Origin: Limnohabitans sp. 103DPR2
GTDB taxonomy: Bacteria; Pseudomonadota; Gammaproteobacteria; Burkholderiales; Burkholderiaceae_C
Assembly (NCBI RefSeq): GCF_001412575.1
Contig: NZ_CP011834.1
Coordinates: 558,001-622,000, forward strand
Direction of reading: 5' to 3'
DNA: 64,000 nt
The notes below the pieces were generated by a model that saw only the letters and a list, made by a program, of their open reading frames with translations, ran no database searches and was not told where the DNA came from. The first letter of the stretch is position 1. Every line of letters starts with the position of its first letter. Positions 39,900-49,853 of the stretch are shown here, piece after piece. The position numbers were made by a program, and so were the translations under genes.

Positions 39900-42290
39900 A
39901 TGAACATCGTCTGCCTTGGGGGCGGCCCCGCCGGTTTGTATTTCGGCCTGCTGATGAAGTTGCGTCATCCAGAACACAAGGTCACGGTGCTGGAGCGCAA
40001 CAAGCCTTATGACACCTTCGGTTGGGGGGTGGTGTTTTCCGATGCCACCATGTCGAGGCTGCAAGTGGCCGATCCGGTCACAGCCTCTGAGATTTTGGGT
40101 GCGTTCAACCATTGGGATGACATTGCGGTGCATTTCAAAGGCGAAACCATGCGCTCGGGGGGGCATGGTTTTTGTGGCATTGGTCGAAAGCGCTTGCTGA
40201 ACATTTTGCAAAAGCGCTGCGAAGCGCTGGGTGTTGAATTGGTGTTTGAGGCCGAGGTCGATGCCCATGCCGACATTGCCGCGCAATACAAAGCCGACTT
40301 GGTGATTGCGTGTGACGGCATCAACTCCAAAGTGCGCACGCGCTTTGAATCCACCTACAAGCCCGACATTGACGAACGCCAATGCCGCTTTGTGTGGTTG
40401 GGCACGCGCAAGTTGTTTGATGCCTTTACGTTTGCCATTGAAGAAACCGAGCACGGCTGGTTTCAGGCGCATGCCTATCAGTTTGATGGCGACACATCGA
40501 CCTTCATTGTGGAGACGCCTGAGTCCGTGTGGAAGGCTGCGGGTTTTGAAAGCATGTCGCAAGAAGAGTCAATTGCGTTTTGTGAAAAGTTGTTTGCGAA
40601 GTATTTGGACGGCCATCCCCTCATGACCAATGCCAAACATTTGCGAGGCTCTGCGCATTGGATCAAATTTCCGCGCGTCATTTGCGATCAGTGGGTGCAC
40701 TGGGACACGTCGGCCGATGGCAGGAAAGTGCCTTATGTCCTGATGGGCGATGCTGCGCACACCGCACACTTCTCAATTGGGTCGGGGACCAAGCTGGCGT
40801 TGGAGGATGCCATTGAACTGGCCGACACCTTTGAGCGCGTAGGGCACGATGTCAAAGGCATGAAGGAAGTGATGACTGCTTACCAAGCGACCCGATCTGT
40901 GGAGGTGCTGAAGATTCAAAATGCTGCGCGCAATTCGACAGAGTGGTTTGAGAATGTGGCGCGCTATGTCAATTTGCCACCACAGCAATTTGCATACTCG
41001 CTGCTCACGCGCAGCCAACGCATCTCGCATGAAAACTTGCGCTTGCGCGATGACAAGTTTGTGGCCGCCTACGAACGTTTCATGGCCTCGCTGGCCAACT
41101 TTGATGACAGCGCCAAAGCCAAATCAACGCCGCCCATGTTCTTGCCTTTGCAAGCGCGTGGTGTGAGTTTGAAGAACCGCGTGATGGTGTCGCCGATGGC
41201 GACCTATTCAGCCGTGGACGGACTTCCAGGCGATTTTCATTTGATGCATTACGGCGCCCGTGCCGTGGGCGGCGCCGCCATTGTGTTCACCGAGATGACT
41301 TGCGTGACGCCTGAAGGGCGCATCACGCCGGGTTGCCCTGGTTTATGGAATGACGAACAGCAAAACGCCTGGGCGCGCATTGTGGATTTTGTCCATGCAC
41401 AGTCAGATGCCAAGATCGCTTTGCAGTTGGGTCATGCAGGGCGCAAAGGTTCGACCCGTAGGGCATGGGATGGCATTGACATGCCTTTGAACGACACCGC
41501 ACGGGATGGCGACAACTGGCCGCTGATGGCGCCCTCGGCTTTGCCCTACATGGACGGCGTGAGCCAAGTGCCGCATGAAATGACGCAAGCCGACATGGAC
41601 GCCGTGTTGGCGGCGTTTGTATCTGCCGCAGAGCGGGGTGCCAAAGCCGGGTTTGACTGGCTGGAGTTGCATTGTGCGCACGGCTACTTGTTGTCGGGTT
41701 TCATTTCGCCGCTGACCAACCACCGAAGCGATGCGTTTGGCGGCGCCTTGGCCAACCGCTTGCGCTTTCCGCTGGCTGTGTTCACGGCGATGCGCCAAGT
41801 ATGGCCACAAGACAAGCCGATGTCAGTGCGCATCTCAGCGCACGATTGGGTGGAGGGCGGCATCACACCCGACGATGCGATTGAAATTGCCAAAGCGTTC
41901 AAAGCCGCCGGTGTGGATTTTGTGGACTGCTCTTCAGGTCAAGTCGACAAGCGCGAAAAGCCCGTCTATGGCCGCATGTTTCAAACGCCGTTTGCCGATC
42001 GCATTCGCAATGAAGCGGGTGTGCGAACCATTGCAGTGGGCGCTATATCAGAAGCAGACCATGTCAACAGCATCATTGCGGCTGGCCGCGCTGATTTGTG
42101 CGCAGTGGCGCGACCCCATTTGGCCAATCCTTCTTGGACGATGCAAGAGGCCGCGCGCATTGGATACACCGATTTGAACTGGCACAAAGCCTATGTGTCG
42201 GGCAAGCGTCAAATGGAAACCAATTTTGAACGAGCTGCCGCCATGGCTGCAATGAGTGCGTCACCAGCAGCCGCCAAAGGAGAGAATTGA
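39900..42290 (+). CDS. 2-aminobenzoyl-CoA monooxygenase/reductase (fused flavoprotein)
   Basis: The enzyme hydroxylates 2-aminobenzoyl-CoA and reduces the ring in aerobic anthranilate degradation; databases also name this fusion salicylyl-CoA 5-hydroxylase/oxidoreductase. The 796-residue protein has an N-terminal FAD monooxygenase (1-390) with [16 protein letters not shown] and [19 protein letters not shown]. The old-yellow-enzyme domain starts at about 414 ([20 protein letters not shown]) and has [11 protein letters not shown] and [20 protein letters not shown]. The ATG at 39900 is preceded by AAGGAAA. A CoA ligase for the substrate lies in the same operon. Substrate (aminobenzoyl or salicylyl) cannot be fixed from sequence; the benzoate-type ligase and Rid protein favour the amino compound. 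Confidence 0.85.
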   Translation: MNIVCLGGGPAGLYFGLLMKLRHPEHKVTVLERNKPYDTFGWGVVFSDATMSRLQVADPVTASEILGAFNHWDDIAVHFKGETMRSGGHGFCGIGRKRLLNILQKRCEALGVELVFEAEVDAHADIAAQYKADLVIACDGINSKVRTRFESTYKPDIDERQCRFVWLGTRKLFDAFTFAIEETEHGWFQAHAYQFDGDTSTFIVETPESVWKAAGFESMSQEESIAFCEKLFAKYLDGHPLMTNAKHLRGSAHWIKFPRVICDQWVHWDTSADGRKVPYVLMGDAAHTAHFSIGSGTKLALEDAIELADTFERVGHDVKGMKEVMTAYQATRSVEVLKIQNAARNSTEWFENVARYVNLPPQQFAYSLLTRSQRISHENLRLRDDKFVAAYERFMASLANFDDSAKAKSTPPMFLPLQARGVSLKNRVMVSPMATYSAVDGLPGDFHLMHYGARAVGGAAIVFTEMTCVTPEGRITPGCPGLWNDEQQNAWARIVDFVHAQSDAKIALQLGHAGRKGSTRRAWDGIDMPLNDTARDGDNWPLMAPSALPYMDGVSQVPHEMTQADMDAVLAAFVSAAERGAKAGFDWLELHCAHGYLLSGFISPLTNHRSDAFGGALANRLRFPLAVFTAMRQVWPQDKPMSVRISAHDWVEGGITPDDAIEIAKAFKAAGVDFVDCSSGQVDKREKPVYGRMFQTPFADRIRNEAGVRTIAVGAISEADHVNSIIAAGRADLCAVARPHLANPSWTMQEAARIGYTDLNWHKAYVSGKRQMETNFERAAAMAAMSASPAAAKGEN

Positions 42291-43069
42291 TGCGACACGT
42301 TTGGATCACGGGTGCTGGACGAGGCATTGGTGCGGCCATTGCACATGCGTTTGCCCGTGAAGGGGCGGTGCTGAGTTTGTCGGGTCGCAACTTGCAGACT
42401 TTGGAATCGCAAGCGGCTGAATTGCGCAAGGCGTTTCCTGGTGTGAAGTTGCACTTGAGTGTCATGGACTTGAGCGACCCCGCTTCAGTAGAGGCAGCGC
42501 ACCGCGCCAATCATGCGGCTTGGGGTCCTGTGACGTTGCTGGTCAACAATGCAGGCCAGGCGCTCAGTCAGCCTTTTGCCAAGACGGATTTGCAACTTTG
42601 GCAACAAATGTTGAATGTGAATTTAACGGGCACTTATTTGTGCATTCAAGCGGCATTGCCAGACCTGTTGGCCGAGAGTGCCAAGGGTCATGCCGCCCGG
42701 ATTGTGAACATTGCAAGCACAGCCGGCTTGAAAGGCTTTGCTTATGTGTCTGCGTATGCTGCAGCCAAGCATGGCGTGATTGGTCTCACCCGCAGCTTGG
42801 CATTGGAGTTGGCGCGCAAAGGTGTGACCGTGAATGCGGTGTGTCCTGGTTTCACCGAGACCGACATTGTGCGCGAGTCGCTTGCCAACATTGTGGCCAA
42901 AACGGGTCAAACCGAAGCGCAAGCACGCGACGCATTGGTGGCACACAACCCACAGAAAAAAATGATTCAACCCGATGAGGTGGCGCAAGCTGTGATGTGG
43001 CTGTGCAGTGAGGCCGCAGCATCGGTCAATGGTCAATCGATTGCCGTAGATGGCGGGGAGACGATGTGA
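42287..43069 (+). CDS. short-chain dehydrogenase/reductase
   Basis: The 260-residue protein is a classical SDR: NAD(P)-binding [19 protein letters not shown] motif ([10 protein letters not shown]), catalytic Ser in NIASTAG and [11 protein letters not shown] (Tyr and Lys). It most likely oxidises or reduces a hydroxy/oxo group of the CoA intermediates produced by the upstream monooxygenase/reductase, analogous to 3-hydroxyacyl-CoA dehydrogenase steps. It overlaps the monooxygenase gene by four bases. The exact substrate is not visible. Confidence 0.85.
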   Translation: MMRHVWITGAGRGIGAAIAHAFAREGAVLSLSGRNLQTLESQAAELRKAFPGVKLHLSVMDLSDPASVEAAHRANHAAWGPVTLLVNNAGQALSQPFAKTDLQLWQQMLNVNLTGTYLCIQAALPDLLAESAKGHAARIVNIASTAGLKGFAYVSAYAAAKHGVIGLTRSLALELARKGVTVNAVCPGFTETDIVRESLANIVAKTGQTEAQARDALVAHNPQKKMIQPDEVAQAVMWLCSEAAASVNGQSIAVDGGETM

Positions 43070-43572
43070 TGGCACAAGAGATGAGTTTGCAAAAAAACGC
43101 CGATCATGAATTCAGAGCCCATGCCGACCATCACGCTTCATTGCGCTTGTGGCTTCGCTTGTTGTCTTGCACCACGCGCGTTGAAGACAAGATCCGGCAA
43201 AAGTTGCGAGAGTCATTTGGCATCACTTTGCCGCGCTTTGACTTGATGGCCCAACTGGAGCGTCATCCGGAGGGGCTCACGATGGGGGAGTTGTCGCGCC
43301 GCATGATGGTGACGGGCGGCAACATCACGGCCATTGTGGACCAGCTTGAAAAAGAGAAGTTGGTGCTGCGCCAAGTGGGTGCCAACGATCGACGCTCGTT
43401 CACAGTCAAGTTGACCAAGGCGGGGCGAGATGCATTTACTGACATGGCGGTTGCGCACGAAGCCTGGGTGGCCGACATGTTTGCCGGTTTGTCAGACAAC
43501 CAGCAGAGTCAGCTGTACACCTTGTTGGGTGCACTGAAAAAGAATTTACAAAAACAGGAGGAGATGGCATGA
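43069..43572 (+). CDS. MarR-family regulator of the aminobenzoate operon
   Basis: The 167-residue protein has a MarR winged-helix domain: [60 protein letters not shown] and [10 protein letters not shown]. The ATG overlaps the SDR stop (TGATG). Aromatic CoA operons are often controlled by MarR proteins that respond to aryl-CoA (BadR, GenR-like); the 19-base inverted repeat at 39850-39868 is its likely operator. Placing the regulator inside the operon would give autoregulation. Confidence 0.88.
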   Translation: MAQEMSLQKNADHEFRAHADHHASLRLWLRLLSCTTRVEDKIRQKLRESFGITLPRFDLMAQLERHPEGLTMGELSRRMMVTGGNITAIVDQLEKEKLVLRQVGANDRRSFTVKLTKAGRDAFTDMAVAHEAWVADMFAGLSDNQQSQLYTLLGALKKNLQKQEEMA

Positions 43573-44429
43573 GTCAAAAATATTTACCGGGCGAGCCGCA
43601 CCAGTTGCCGCGCCATGGCAACAAACTGGCCAACTACAAAGCAGCGCATGTGCTGTTTGAGGTGAAGGACGGCGTGGCCACGCTCACCCTCAATCGACCT
43701 GAGCGAAAAAATCCCTTGTCGTTTGAGTCGTATGCAGAGATGCGCGATTTGTTTCGCGCTTTGGCCTATGCCGATGATGTCCATGCGGTGGTGGTGACCG
43801 GTGCAGGCGGAAACTTTTGCTCCGGTGGTGATGTGCATGAAATCATTGGCCCGCTGACCAAGTTGGACATGCCAGGCCTGTTGACCTTTACGCGCATGAC
43901 CGGTGATTTGGTCAAGGCCATGCGTGCGTGCCCTCAGCCCATCATTTCCGCCATTGATGGCATTTGCGCCGGTGCTGGCGCACTGTTAGCGCTAGCGTCT
44001 GACATGCGCTACGGAACAGCGCGAAGCAAAACCTATTTCTTGTTCAACAAAGTGGGCTTGGCCGGTTGTGACATGGGAGCATGTGCGTTGTTGCCCCGCG
44101 TGATTGGGCAAGGTCGCGCGTCCGAGTTGTTGTACACCGGCCGTGGCTTGCCTGGCGAAGAGGCCGAGCGTTGGGGTTTCTACAACCGAGTGTGCACCCC
44201 CGAGACTGTGTTGAGCGAAGCTCAAGCGATGGCGCAAGTCTTGGTCAGTGGCCCTACCTTTGCCAACGGCATGACCAAAAAGATGTTGCAACAAGAGTGG
44301 AACATGGGTGTGGACGAAGCCATTGAGGCAGAGGCACAAGCCCAAGCCATTTGCATGGCCACCAACGATTTCCACCGGGCGTATCACGCCTTTGTGGCCA
44401 AGCAAACCCCTGTGTTTGAAGGAGATTGA
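43569..44429 (+). CDS. crotonase-fold protein without the two hydratase Glu residues
   Basis: The 286-residue protein belongs to the enoyl-CoA hydratase/isomerase superfamily: [40 protein letters not shown] and [18 protein letters not shown]. The two Glu of classic hydratases are replaced (Leu in [11 protein letters not shown] and Lys in [12 protein letters not shown]). An Asp in GCDMG is near the position used by other crotonase-fold enzymes. A hydrolase or lyase role in ring opening, as for 2-oxocyclohexane carboxyl-CoA hydrolases, is possible but unproven. Overlaps the MarR gene by four bases. Confidence 0.82.
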   Translation: MSQKYLPGEPHQLPRHGNKLANYKAAHVLFEVKDGVATLTLNRPERKNPLSFESYAEMRDLFRALAYADDVHAVVVTGAGGNFCSGGDVHEIIGPLTKLDMPGLLTFTRMTGDLVKAMRACPQPIISAIDGICAGAGALLALASDMRYGTARSKTYFLFNKVGLAGCDMGACALLPRVIGQGRASELLYTGRGLPGEEAERWGFYNRVCTPETVLSEAQAMAQVLVSGPTFANGMTKKMLQQEWNMGVDEAIEAEAQAQAICMATNDFHRAYHAFVAKQTPVFEGD

Positions 44430-44431
44430 GC

Positions 44432-45601
44432 ATGAATTCAGCCGCTCATTTGGCCTGGCCCTTCTTTGATGAATCGCACCGCAGTTTCAAAGACAAACTG
44501 CAAACCTGGACCCGCCAACAGTTTGCGGACTTGCATGGCCACGACGAATCGCGTGAGGCCATTGACCGCGAGTGTGTGAGTTTGGTGAAAGCCTTGGGAC
44601 AAGGCGGCTGGTTGAAGCCAGCCATCGCTGGTCAGTTGTATGGCGGTACGGCCAATGTGATCGACACACGCACCATTTGCATCTTGCGCGAAGAATTGGC
44701 TTGGCACCATGGCTTGGCAGACTTTGCGTTTGCCATGCAAGGCTTGGGGTCGGGTGCCATCAGTTTGAAAGGGACGCCAGAACAACAAGCCGAGTACCTG
44801 CCGCGTGTTGCCAAAGGTGAGGCGTTAGCGGCTTTTGCACTCAGCGAGCCTGATGCAGGATCGGATGTGGCTGCGATGCAATGCAGCGCTGTCGACACGG
44901 CTGAAGGTTACCGTTTGAATGGTTTCAAGACCTGGATTTCCAACGGTGGCATTGCAGATTTTTACGTGGTCTTTGCACGCACGGGTGAAGCGCCTGGCGC
45001 GCGCGGCATCAGCGCTTTCATTGTGGACGCCAGCTCACCAGGTTTGGAAATTGCCGAACGCATTGATGTGGTGGCGCCGCACCCCTTGGCCAAACTGCAT
45101 TTCAACAACGTGTTGGTGCCCCATGCCAAACGCATTGGTGCCGCCGGCGAAGGTTTCAAAGTGGCCATGGCCACTTTGGATGTGTTCCGGACCTCGGTGG
45201 CGGCCGCGTCTTTGGGTTTTGCACGCAGAGCCTTGGATGAATCGATTGCCTGGGCCAAGCAGCGCAAGATGTTTGGACAGAGTTTGGGTGATTTTCAAAT
45301 CACGCAGAGCAAGTTGGCGCAGATGGCCACACTGCTGGACGCTGCAACTTTGTTGACTTACCGCGCCGCATGGCTGCGCGATCAAGGCCAGCGCATCACG
45401 CAAGAAGCGGCCATGGCCAAAATGACCGCCACAGAAAATGCGCAACAAATCATCGACATGGCTGTGCAAATGCATGGTGGCATGGGTGTGAAAAAAGGTT
45501 GCATTGTCGAGTCGCTGTACCGAGAAATCAGAGCCCTTCGCATTTATGAAGGTGCAACCGAAGTGCAGCAGTTGATCATTGGTCGCGATTTGCTCAAGTG
45601 A
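44432..45601 (+). CDS. acyl-CoA dehydrogenase of the aminobenzoate operon
   Basis: The 389-residue protein is a typical acyl-CoA dehydrogenase: [20 protein letters not shown] and [20 protein letters not shown] for FAD and substrate binding, and [20 protein letters not shown] at the end with the catalytic Glu in YEG. It begins two bases after the crotonase gene. In this pathway it probably oxidises the ring-opened or reduced acyl-CoA. A TTG six bases upstream is not preferred. Confidence 0.9.
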   Translation: MNSAAHLAWPFFDESHRSFKDKLQTWTRQQFADLHGHDESREAIDRECVSLVKALGQGGWLKPAIAGQLYGGTANVIDTRTICILREELAWHHGLADFAFAMQGLGSGAISLKGTPEQQAEYLPRVAKGEALAAFALSEPDAGSDVAAMQCSAVDTAEGYRLNGFKTWISNGGIADFYVVFARTGEAPGARGISAFIVDASSPGLEIAERIDVVAPHPLAKLHFNNVLVPHAKRIGAAGEGFKVAMATLDVFRTSVAAASLGFARRALDESIAWAKQRKMFGQSLGDFQITQSKLAQMATLLDAATLLTYRAAWLRDQGQRITQEAAMAKMTATENAQQIIDMAVQMHGGMGVKKGCIVESLYREIRALRIYEGATEVQQLIIGRDLLK

Positions 45602-45609
45602 GGCCAGAC

Positions 45610-47307
45610 ATGACGTCATCTCTCTCCGCTTCATTGGCCCCTTCGTCACATACAGACACGTTCACGCGCGACCGCTTGCCACCGCCTGACCAATGGCCCG
45701 TGTTTGTGTTCGATCGCCCAGAAGTTCAGTACCCCGCTCAACTCAATTGTGTTCAAGGCTTGCTCGACGATCACGTGGCCAAGGGTCTTGGCGATCGCAT
45801 GGCTGTCCGCGGTAAAGACGCGACAGGCGACATCAGCTGGACCTACGCGCAGTTGCAGGCCAAGGTCAATCAAATTGCACATGTGCTGACCACCGACATG
45901 GGCTTGAAATCAGGCCAGCGTTTGCTACTGCGCGGTGGCAACAGTCCCATGATGGCCGCATGTTTCTTGGCGGCCTTGAAGGCAGGTTTGGTGGTGGTGC
46001 CCACCATGCCTTTGCTGCGGGCTGCTGAACTTAAGCAAATTGTGGACAAAGCGCAGGTGAGTGCTGCCTTGTGCGACAGCTTGCTGGCCGACGAACTCCG
46101 TCATTGCACCGAACCAGCGCATCCACATCATGCGGCTGCGTTAAAGCAAGTGCTGTGGTTCAGGTCAGAAGACGCTGGCGGCGTTGAGGCGCGCATGGCA
46201 AAGCATGCAACAGCCTTTGAGGCCTACCCAACCAGCCGTGACGATGTCTGTTTGATTGCATTCACCAGCGGCACCACGGGTCAGCCCAAGGGCACGATGC
46301 ATTTTCACCGTGATGTGTTGGCCATGTGTGATTTGTTTCCGCGTCATGTCTTGAAAATGGATGCCAATGACATTGTGTGTGGCACGCCGCCCATTGCATT
46401 CACCTTTGGATTAGGGGGCTTGCTGGCCTTTCCCTTGCGCTACGGTGCCTGTGCGGTGCTGCTGGAGAAATACACGCCCGAGTCATTGCTGCAAACTGTG
46501 GGTCACTATGGCGCCACACAGTGTTACACGGCACCCACCATGTACCGCCAAATGGCCATGCTGGTCAGCGATCAACCCGGTGCTTTCAATTTGAAGTCCT
46601 TGAAGCACACTGTCTCGGCGGGTGAGGCTTTGCCCGATGCCACTCGCCAGTTGTGGAAAAAAGCCACAGGTATCGAGATGACCGATGGCATTGGTGGTAC
46701 CGAAGTGATTCACATCTACATCTCAAGTGCAGGACACGAAGTGCGTGCAGGCAGCATTGGCAAAGTGGTGCCAGGTTATCAAGCGCAAATTGTGGACGAA
46801 GACATGCAAGCCGTTCCGCCAGGTGTAGTGGGTCGCTTAGCGGTCAGGGGCCCTACAGGTTGTCGCTATTTGGACGATCCACGCCAAAAGGATTACGTCA
46901 AAGAAGGCTGGAATTTGCCAGGCGATACGTTTGTGATGGATGCGGATGGCTACTTCAGTTACCAAGCGCGCAACGATGACATGATCATTTCTGCGGGCTA
47001 CAACATTGCTGGCCCCGAGGTGGAAAGCGCTTTGATGCAACACCCTGCAGTGGCCGAATGTGGCGTGGTGGGTGCCAGCGACATCGAGCGCGGACAGGTG
47101 GTGATGGCCTTTGTGGTGCTGAAGCCTGGCTACACAGGCTCACCTGTCTTGGAAAAAGAAATTCAAGAGTTTGTGAAGCAAACCATTGCGCCCTTCAAGT
47201 ACCCCAGGCGCGTGATGTTTTGCGATGCCATGCCGCGCACCGAGACGGGTAAGTTGCAGCGCTTTAAATTACGCCAGCAAGCGATGGCTTTCAATTCAAA
47301 CAAATAA
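45610..47307 (+). CDS. benzoate/2-aminobenzoate-type CoA ligase
   Basis: The 565-residue protein is an ANL-superfamily CoA ligase that activates the aromatic acid. It has the P-loop AFTSGTTGQPKGTMHFH, the aryl-specific region EMTDGIGGTEVIHIYIS, and a C-terminal Lys in PRTETGKLQRFKLR. The ATG at 45610 is preceded by GGCCAG, and a GTG 12 bases upstream is an alternative. The family resemblance is to benzoate-CoA ligases. Whether the true substrate is anthranilate, benzoate or salicylate is not clear from sequence, though context suits 2-aminobenzoate. Confidence 0.88.
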   Translation: MTSSLSASLAPSSHTDTFTRDRLPPPDQWPVFVFDRPEVQYPAQLNCVQGLLDDHVAKGLGDRMAVRGKDATGDISWTYAQLQAKVNQIAHVLTTDMGLKSGQRLLLRGGNSPMMAACFLAALKAGLVVVPTMPLLRAAELKQIVDKAQVSAALCDSLLADELRHCTEPAHPHHAAALKQVLWFRSEDAGGVEARMAKHATAFEAYPTSRDDVCLIAFTSGTTGQPKGTMHFHRDVLAMCDLFPRHVLKMDANDIVCGTPPIAFTFGLGGLLAFPLRYGACAVLLEKYTPESLLQTVGHYGATQCYTAPTMYRQMAMLVSDQPGAFNLKSLKHTVSAGEALPDATRQLWKKATGIEMTDGIGGTEVIHIYISSAGHEVRAGSIGKVVPGYQAQIVDEDMQAVPPGVVGRLAVRGPTGCRYLDDPRQKDYVKEGWNLPGDTFVMDADGYFSYQARNDDMIISAGYNIAGPEVESALMQHPAVAECGVVGASDIERGQVVMAFVVLKPGYTGSPVLEKEIQEFVKQTIAPFKYPRRVMFCDAMPRTETGKLQRFKLRQQAMAFNSNK

Positions 47308-47317
47308 GGAGCAGAAG

Positions 47318-47722
47318 ATGTCACAAAGCCTCTTGAAAGTACTTCAGCCAGAGGGATGGGCACCTGCCAAAGGGTATGCCAATGGCATGGCTGCGCGCGG
47401 TGAAATGATTTTTGTGGCGGGCATGATTGGCTGGAATGGCCAATGTCAATTTGAGACCGATGACTTTGTGGCGCAGTGCAAACAAGCCTTGCAAAACGTT
47501 GTGGCCACGCTGGCCTGCGCGGGTGCAGGACCAGAGCACATGGCCCGCATGACGTGGTACGTGAAAGACAAAAAAGAGTATGTGGCGCGTGGTCGCGAAT
47601 TGGGCAAGGTCTACCAAGAAGTGATGGGCAGAAACTACCCCGCCATGAGCTTGGTTCAAGTGGCCGATTTGGTAGAAGACCGGGCTTTGGTCGAGATTGA
47701 GGTGACGGCCGTTAAGCCTTGA
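47318..47722 (+). CDS. Rid-family (YjgF) protein lacking the active-site Arg
   Basis: RidA enzymes hydrolyse reactive enamines/imines. The 134-residue protein has the YjgF fold features MIFVAGMIGWN, MARMTWYVKDKKEYV and YPAMSLVQVADLVEDRALVE. The Arg that binds the substrate carboxylate in RidA (in PARSCV) is Met110 here (PAMSLV), so classical 2-aminoacrylate deaminase activity is unlikely. Because the monooxygenase/reductase product is an enamine, a CoA-thioester variant of that hydrolysis is an attractive role. It is last in the operon and overlaps tail-to-tail with the next MarR gene by 11 bases. Confidence 0.83.
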   Translation: MSQSLLKVLQPEGWAPAKGYANGMAARGEMIFVAGMIGWNGQCQFETDDFVAQCKQALQNVVATLACAGAGPEHMARMTWYVKDKKEYVARGRELGKVYQEVMGRNYPAMSLVQVADLVEDRALVEIEVTAVKP

Positions 47723-48140
47723 CAATCAGTTTTTGCAAAATGCTTTTAAGCGAGGTGCTGTGCGCGGGGCCTAGCAAGGCCAAAACTTTTTGCTCATGTT
47801 GCTGCGCTTTTTTCAGGAGCGGCTTGACCAGTTTTTGACCTGCAGGTGTCAAGCTCACCCAGGCTTGGCGCTTGTCTTGCGTGCAGGGCGTGCGAATGAC
47901 CAAGTTGTCTGTTTCCATTCGGAGAACCATCTTGGTGACGGTGGGTTGCTTGGCCAGCACAATTTCTGCCAATTCACCCACGGTGCGCTGTTTCACGCCC
48001 GACAAGGACGCCAAAATTCGCCACTCAGACACCGTCAGCCCTGCCGCTTCAACTTGCGCATGAAATTCTGAAGAAATGGTGAAGCTGGCCCGTGCAAGCA
48101 AGTAGGGCAAATAGCTGTCTACAAATTCTTGGGTGGCCAT
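47712..48140 (-). CDS. MarR-family regulator of the NicX-type cluster
   Basis: The 142-residue protein carries a MarR winged-helix: GLTVSEWRILASLSGVKQRT, VGELAEIVLAKQPTVTKMVL, RMETDNLVIRTPCTQDKRQA and SLTPAGQKLVKPLL. It is the second gene after the divergent operator, behind the flavin reductase gene (18 bases). It probably controls both directions from the palindrome at 48694-48707, including the NicX-like gene set. The ligand is unknown. Confidence 0.88.
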   Translation of the reverse strand: MATQEFVDSYLPYLLARASFTISSEFHAQVEAAGLTVSEWRILASLSGVKQRTVGELAEIVLAKQPTVTKMVLRMETDNLVIRTPCTQDKRQAWVSLTPAGQKLVKPLLKKAQQHEQKVLALLGPAHSTSLKSILQKLIVKA

Positions 48141-48158
48141 GGTGGGCAATGACTCGAA

Positions 48159-48683
48159 TTAACCTGGCAGTTTTTGGGCGCTGTAAAAACCACCTTGCTG
48201 ATGCACCAAGGGTGAACCATCAGCAAAGCCGCATTGTTCAACTTCACCGACAAAAATGATGTGATCGCCTTCGGTGTATTGGCTGCGGTTGCGGCATTCA
48301 AACCAAGCCAATGCGCCCTTTAAAACGGGCAATCCGGCAGTGCCCAACGCATAGTCAACGCCGCCGAATCGATCGCCTTGGCCAAATGCAAATTGATTGC
48401 ACAAAGCCAATTGTTGTTCGCTCAAGATGTTGATGACGTAATGCGACGTCTTTTGAAACGACGGCAAGGTGCGTGATTTCAAGCCCAAGCTCCAGACTAC
48501 CAGCGGGGGCGTCAATGACACGCTGTTGAACGAGCTGGCGGTGAGCCCTACAAATTGATGCCCCCATTCAGCGGGATTGGCCTCACCCAATTGGTGGGTG
48601 GTAATGACCGAGACACCGGTTGGAAAGCGTGAGAGCGATTGCTTGAAGTGCTGGGTGTCGAAGGTGGGGCTAGGGGAATTCAT
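48159..48683 (-). CDS. flavin reductase (two-component monooxygenase partner type)
   Basis: The 174-residue protein is a flavin reductase of the HpaC/NADH:flavin type: FKQSLSRFPTGVSVITTHQL, LTASSFNSVSLTPPLVVWSL, FQKTSHYVINILSEQQLALC and HIIFVGEVEQCGF. Such proteins provide reduced flavin to a separate oxygenase. The candidate partner is the acyl-CoA-dehydrogenase-like protein (50682-51971). The ATG at 48683 is chosen because the upstream codons lie inside the palindrome. It is divergent from the NicX-like gene. Confidence 0.88.
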   Translation of the reverse strand: MNSPSPTFDTQHFKQSLSRFPTGVSVITTHQLGEANPAEWGHQFVGLTASSFNSVSLTPPLVVWSLGLKSRTLPSFQKTSHYVINILSEQQLALCNQFAFGQGDRFGGVDYALGTAGLPVLKGALAWFECRNRSQYTEGDHIIFVGEVEQCGFADGSPLVHQQGGFYSAQKLPG

Positions 48684-48693
48684 GAGCTGATTG

Positions 48694-48707
48694 TATGAAA
48701 TTTCATA
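48694..48707. promoter_or_regulatory. perfect 14-base palindrome in the divergent region, probable operator
   Basis: TATGAAATTTCATA is fully self-complementary, lies midway between two divergent genes, and is accompanied by TATAAA and TACAAT hexamers for the two directions. A MarR gene is second in the leftward transcript. Binding by that protein is inferred. Confidence 0.6.
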
Positions 48708-48767
48708 TAAACTTGCTGGCACATAGAAATGGCAAGCCGTCCAAAGTGCTTGTCACAAGGAGTTGTC

Positions 48768-49853
48768 ATGCTGATTGAGCAAATCGAACACCGTTGGTTG
48801 ACTGCCTTTGAGCGCACCTTCGCCCTGTGCAAAATTCAAGAAGGTGAAGTGGTGGCGTTGCTCACCGAGAGTCAGTCGCGCCGGATCAACGTGGATTTGG
48901 CCCGCATCAGTTTGCAGCGCATGGGCGCCAAAATCTTTGAAGTGTGTTTGCCCACACCGGCACTTTCAGCGCCTGCCCCCGTGCGTTCAACAGGTGCCAC
49001 CGATGTCATTCAGCATTTGGCACCCGTGGTGGCAGCCCTGCAACGTGCCCATGTGGTGATCGATTGCACCGTGGAAGGCATGTTGCATGCGCCCGAATTG
49101 CCTGCCATCTTGAAAGGGGCCGACGGCGTCGTGCCACGCTTGTTCATGATCTCCAATGAACACCCCGAAATTTTGGAGCGAACGGTGCCCGACCCCGCGT
49201 TGGAGTCGGTGGTCCGCAATGCCATGAAGAAATTGCGCGGCACGCAGCACATGCACGTGTCCTCCAAGGCCGGCACCGACTTGAACATTCAACTGAAGTC
49301 GGCTGTGGTGGGGGGCGTCTGGGGTTTTTGCAGCAAGCCAGGCATGGTCTCGCACTGGCCAGGTGGCTTGGCCTTGGCATTTCCTGCGGCCGGCAGCGTG
49401 AATGGTCGCTTGGTGATGGCGCCAGGCGATGTCAACTTGACATTCAAGCGCTACCTGCGCGACACCATTGAGCTGACCATTGAAAACGACACCATCACGC
49501 GCATCGAAGGCGAAGGCGTCGACGTTGAGATGATGCGCTCTTACTACCAAGCTTGGATTGACAAAGAAGGCCATCGCGATGCCTGTGCGGTGTCGCATGT
49601 GGGTTTTGGTTTGAACCCCGCCGCGCGCTGGGATGCCATGACTTTTTATGACAAGCGTGATTGCAATGGTACCGAGTTGCGTGCCTTTGCCGGTAACTTT
49701 TTGTATTCCACCGGCGCCAACGAAGTGGCTGGCCGTCACACGCTGGGCCACTTTGATTTGCCAATGCGTGGCTGCACCATCCAACTGGATGGTCAGTGCG
49801 TGGTGAACGAAGGTGCGCTGGTGCCGGGCGTGTTTGAAAGTCCTGCGCCATGA
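48768..49853 (+). CDS. NicX-family (2,5-dihydroxypyridine dioxygenase-like) ring-cleavage protein
   Basis: The 361-residue protein resembles NicX, the non-heme iron dioxygenase that opens 2,5-dihydroxypyridine; relatives are often annotated as M29 peptidases. The three metal ligands recalled for NicX (His265, His318, Asp320) have clear counterparts: His277 in AVSHVGFGLNP, and His328 and Asp330 in HTLGHFDLP, with near-identical spacing. HWPGGLALAFPAAGSVNG and VNLTFKRYLRDTIELTIEND are other conserved segments. The ATG at 48768 is preceded by AAGGAG. The next gene is an alpha/beta hydrolase, as NicD is in nicotinate loci, but the maleamate and maleate enzymes are absent and a CoA ligase is present. 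The true substrate is open. Confidence 0.78.
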   Translation: MLIEQIEHRWLTAFERTFALCKIQEGEVVALLTESQSRRINVDLARISLQRMGAKIFEVCLPTPALSAPAPVRSTGATDVIQHLAPVVAALQRAHVVIDCTVEGMLHAPELPAILKGADGVVPRLFMISNEHPEILERTVPDPALESVVRNAMKKLRGTQHMHVSSKAGTDLNIQLKSAVVGGVWGFCSKPGMVSHWPGGLALAFPAAGSVNGRLVMAPGDVNLTFKRYLRDTIELTIENDTITRIEGEGVDVEMMRSYYQAWIDKEGHRDACAVSHVGFGLNPAARWDAMTFYDKRDCNGTELRAFAGNFLYSTGANEVAGRHTLGHFDLPMRGCTIQLDGQCVVNEGALVPGVFESPAP

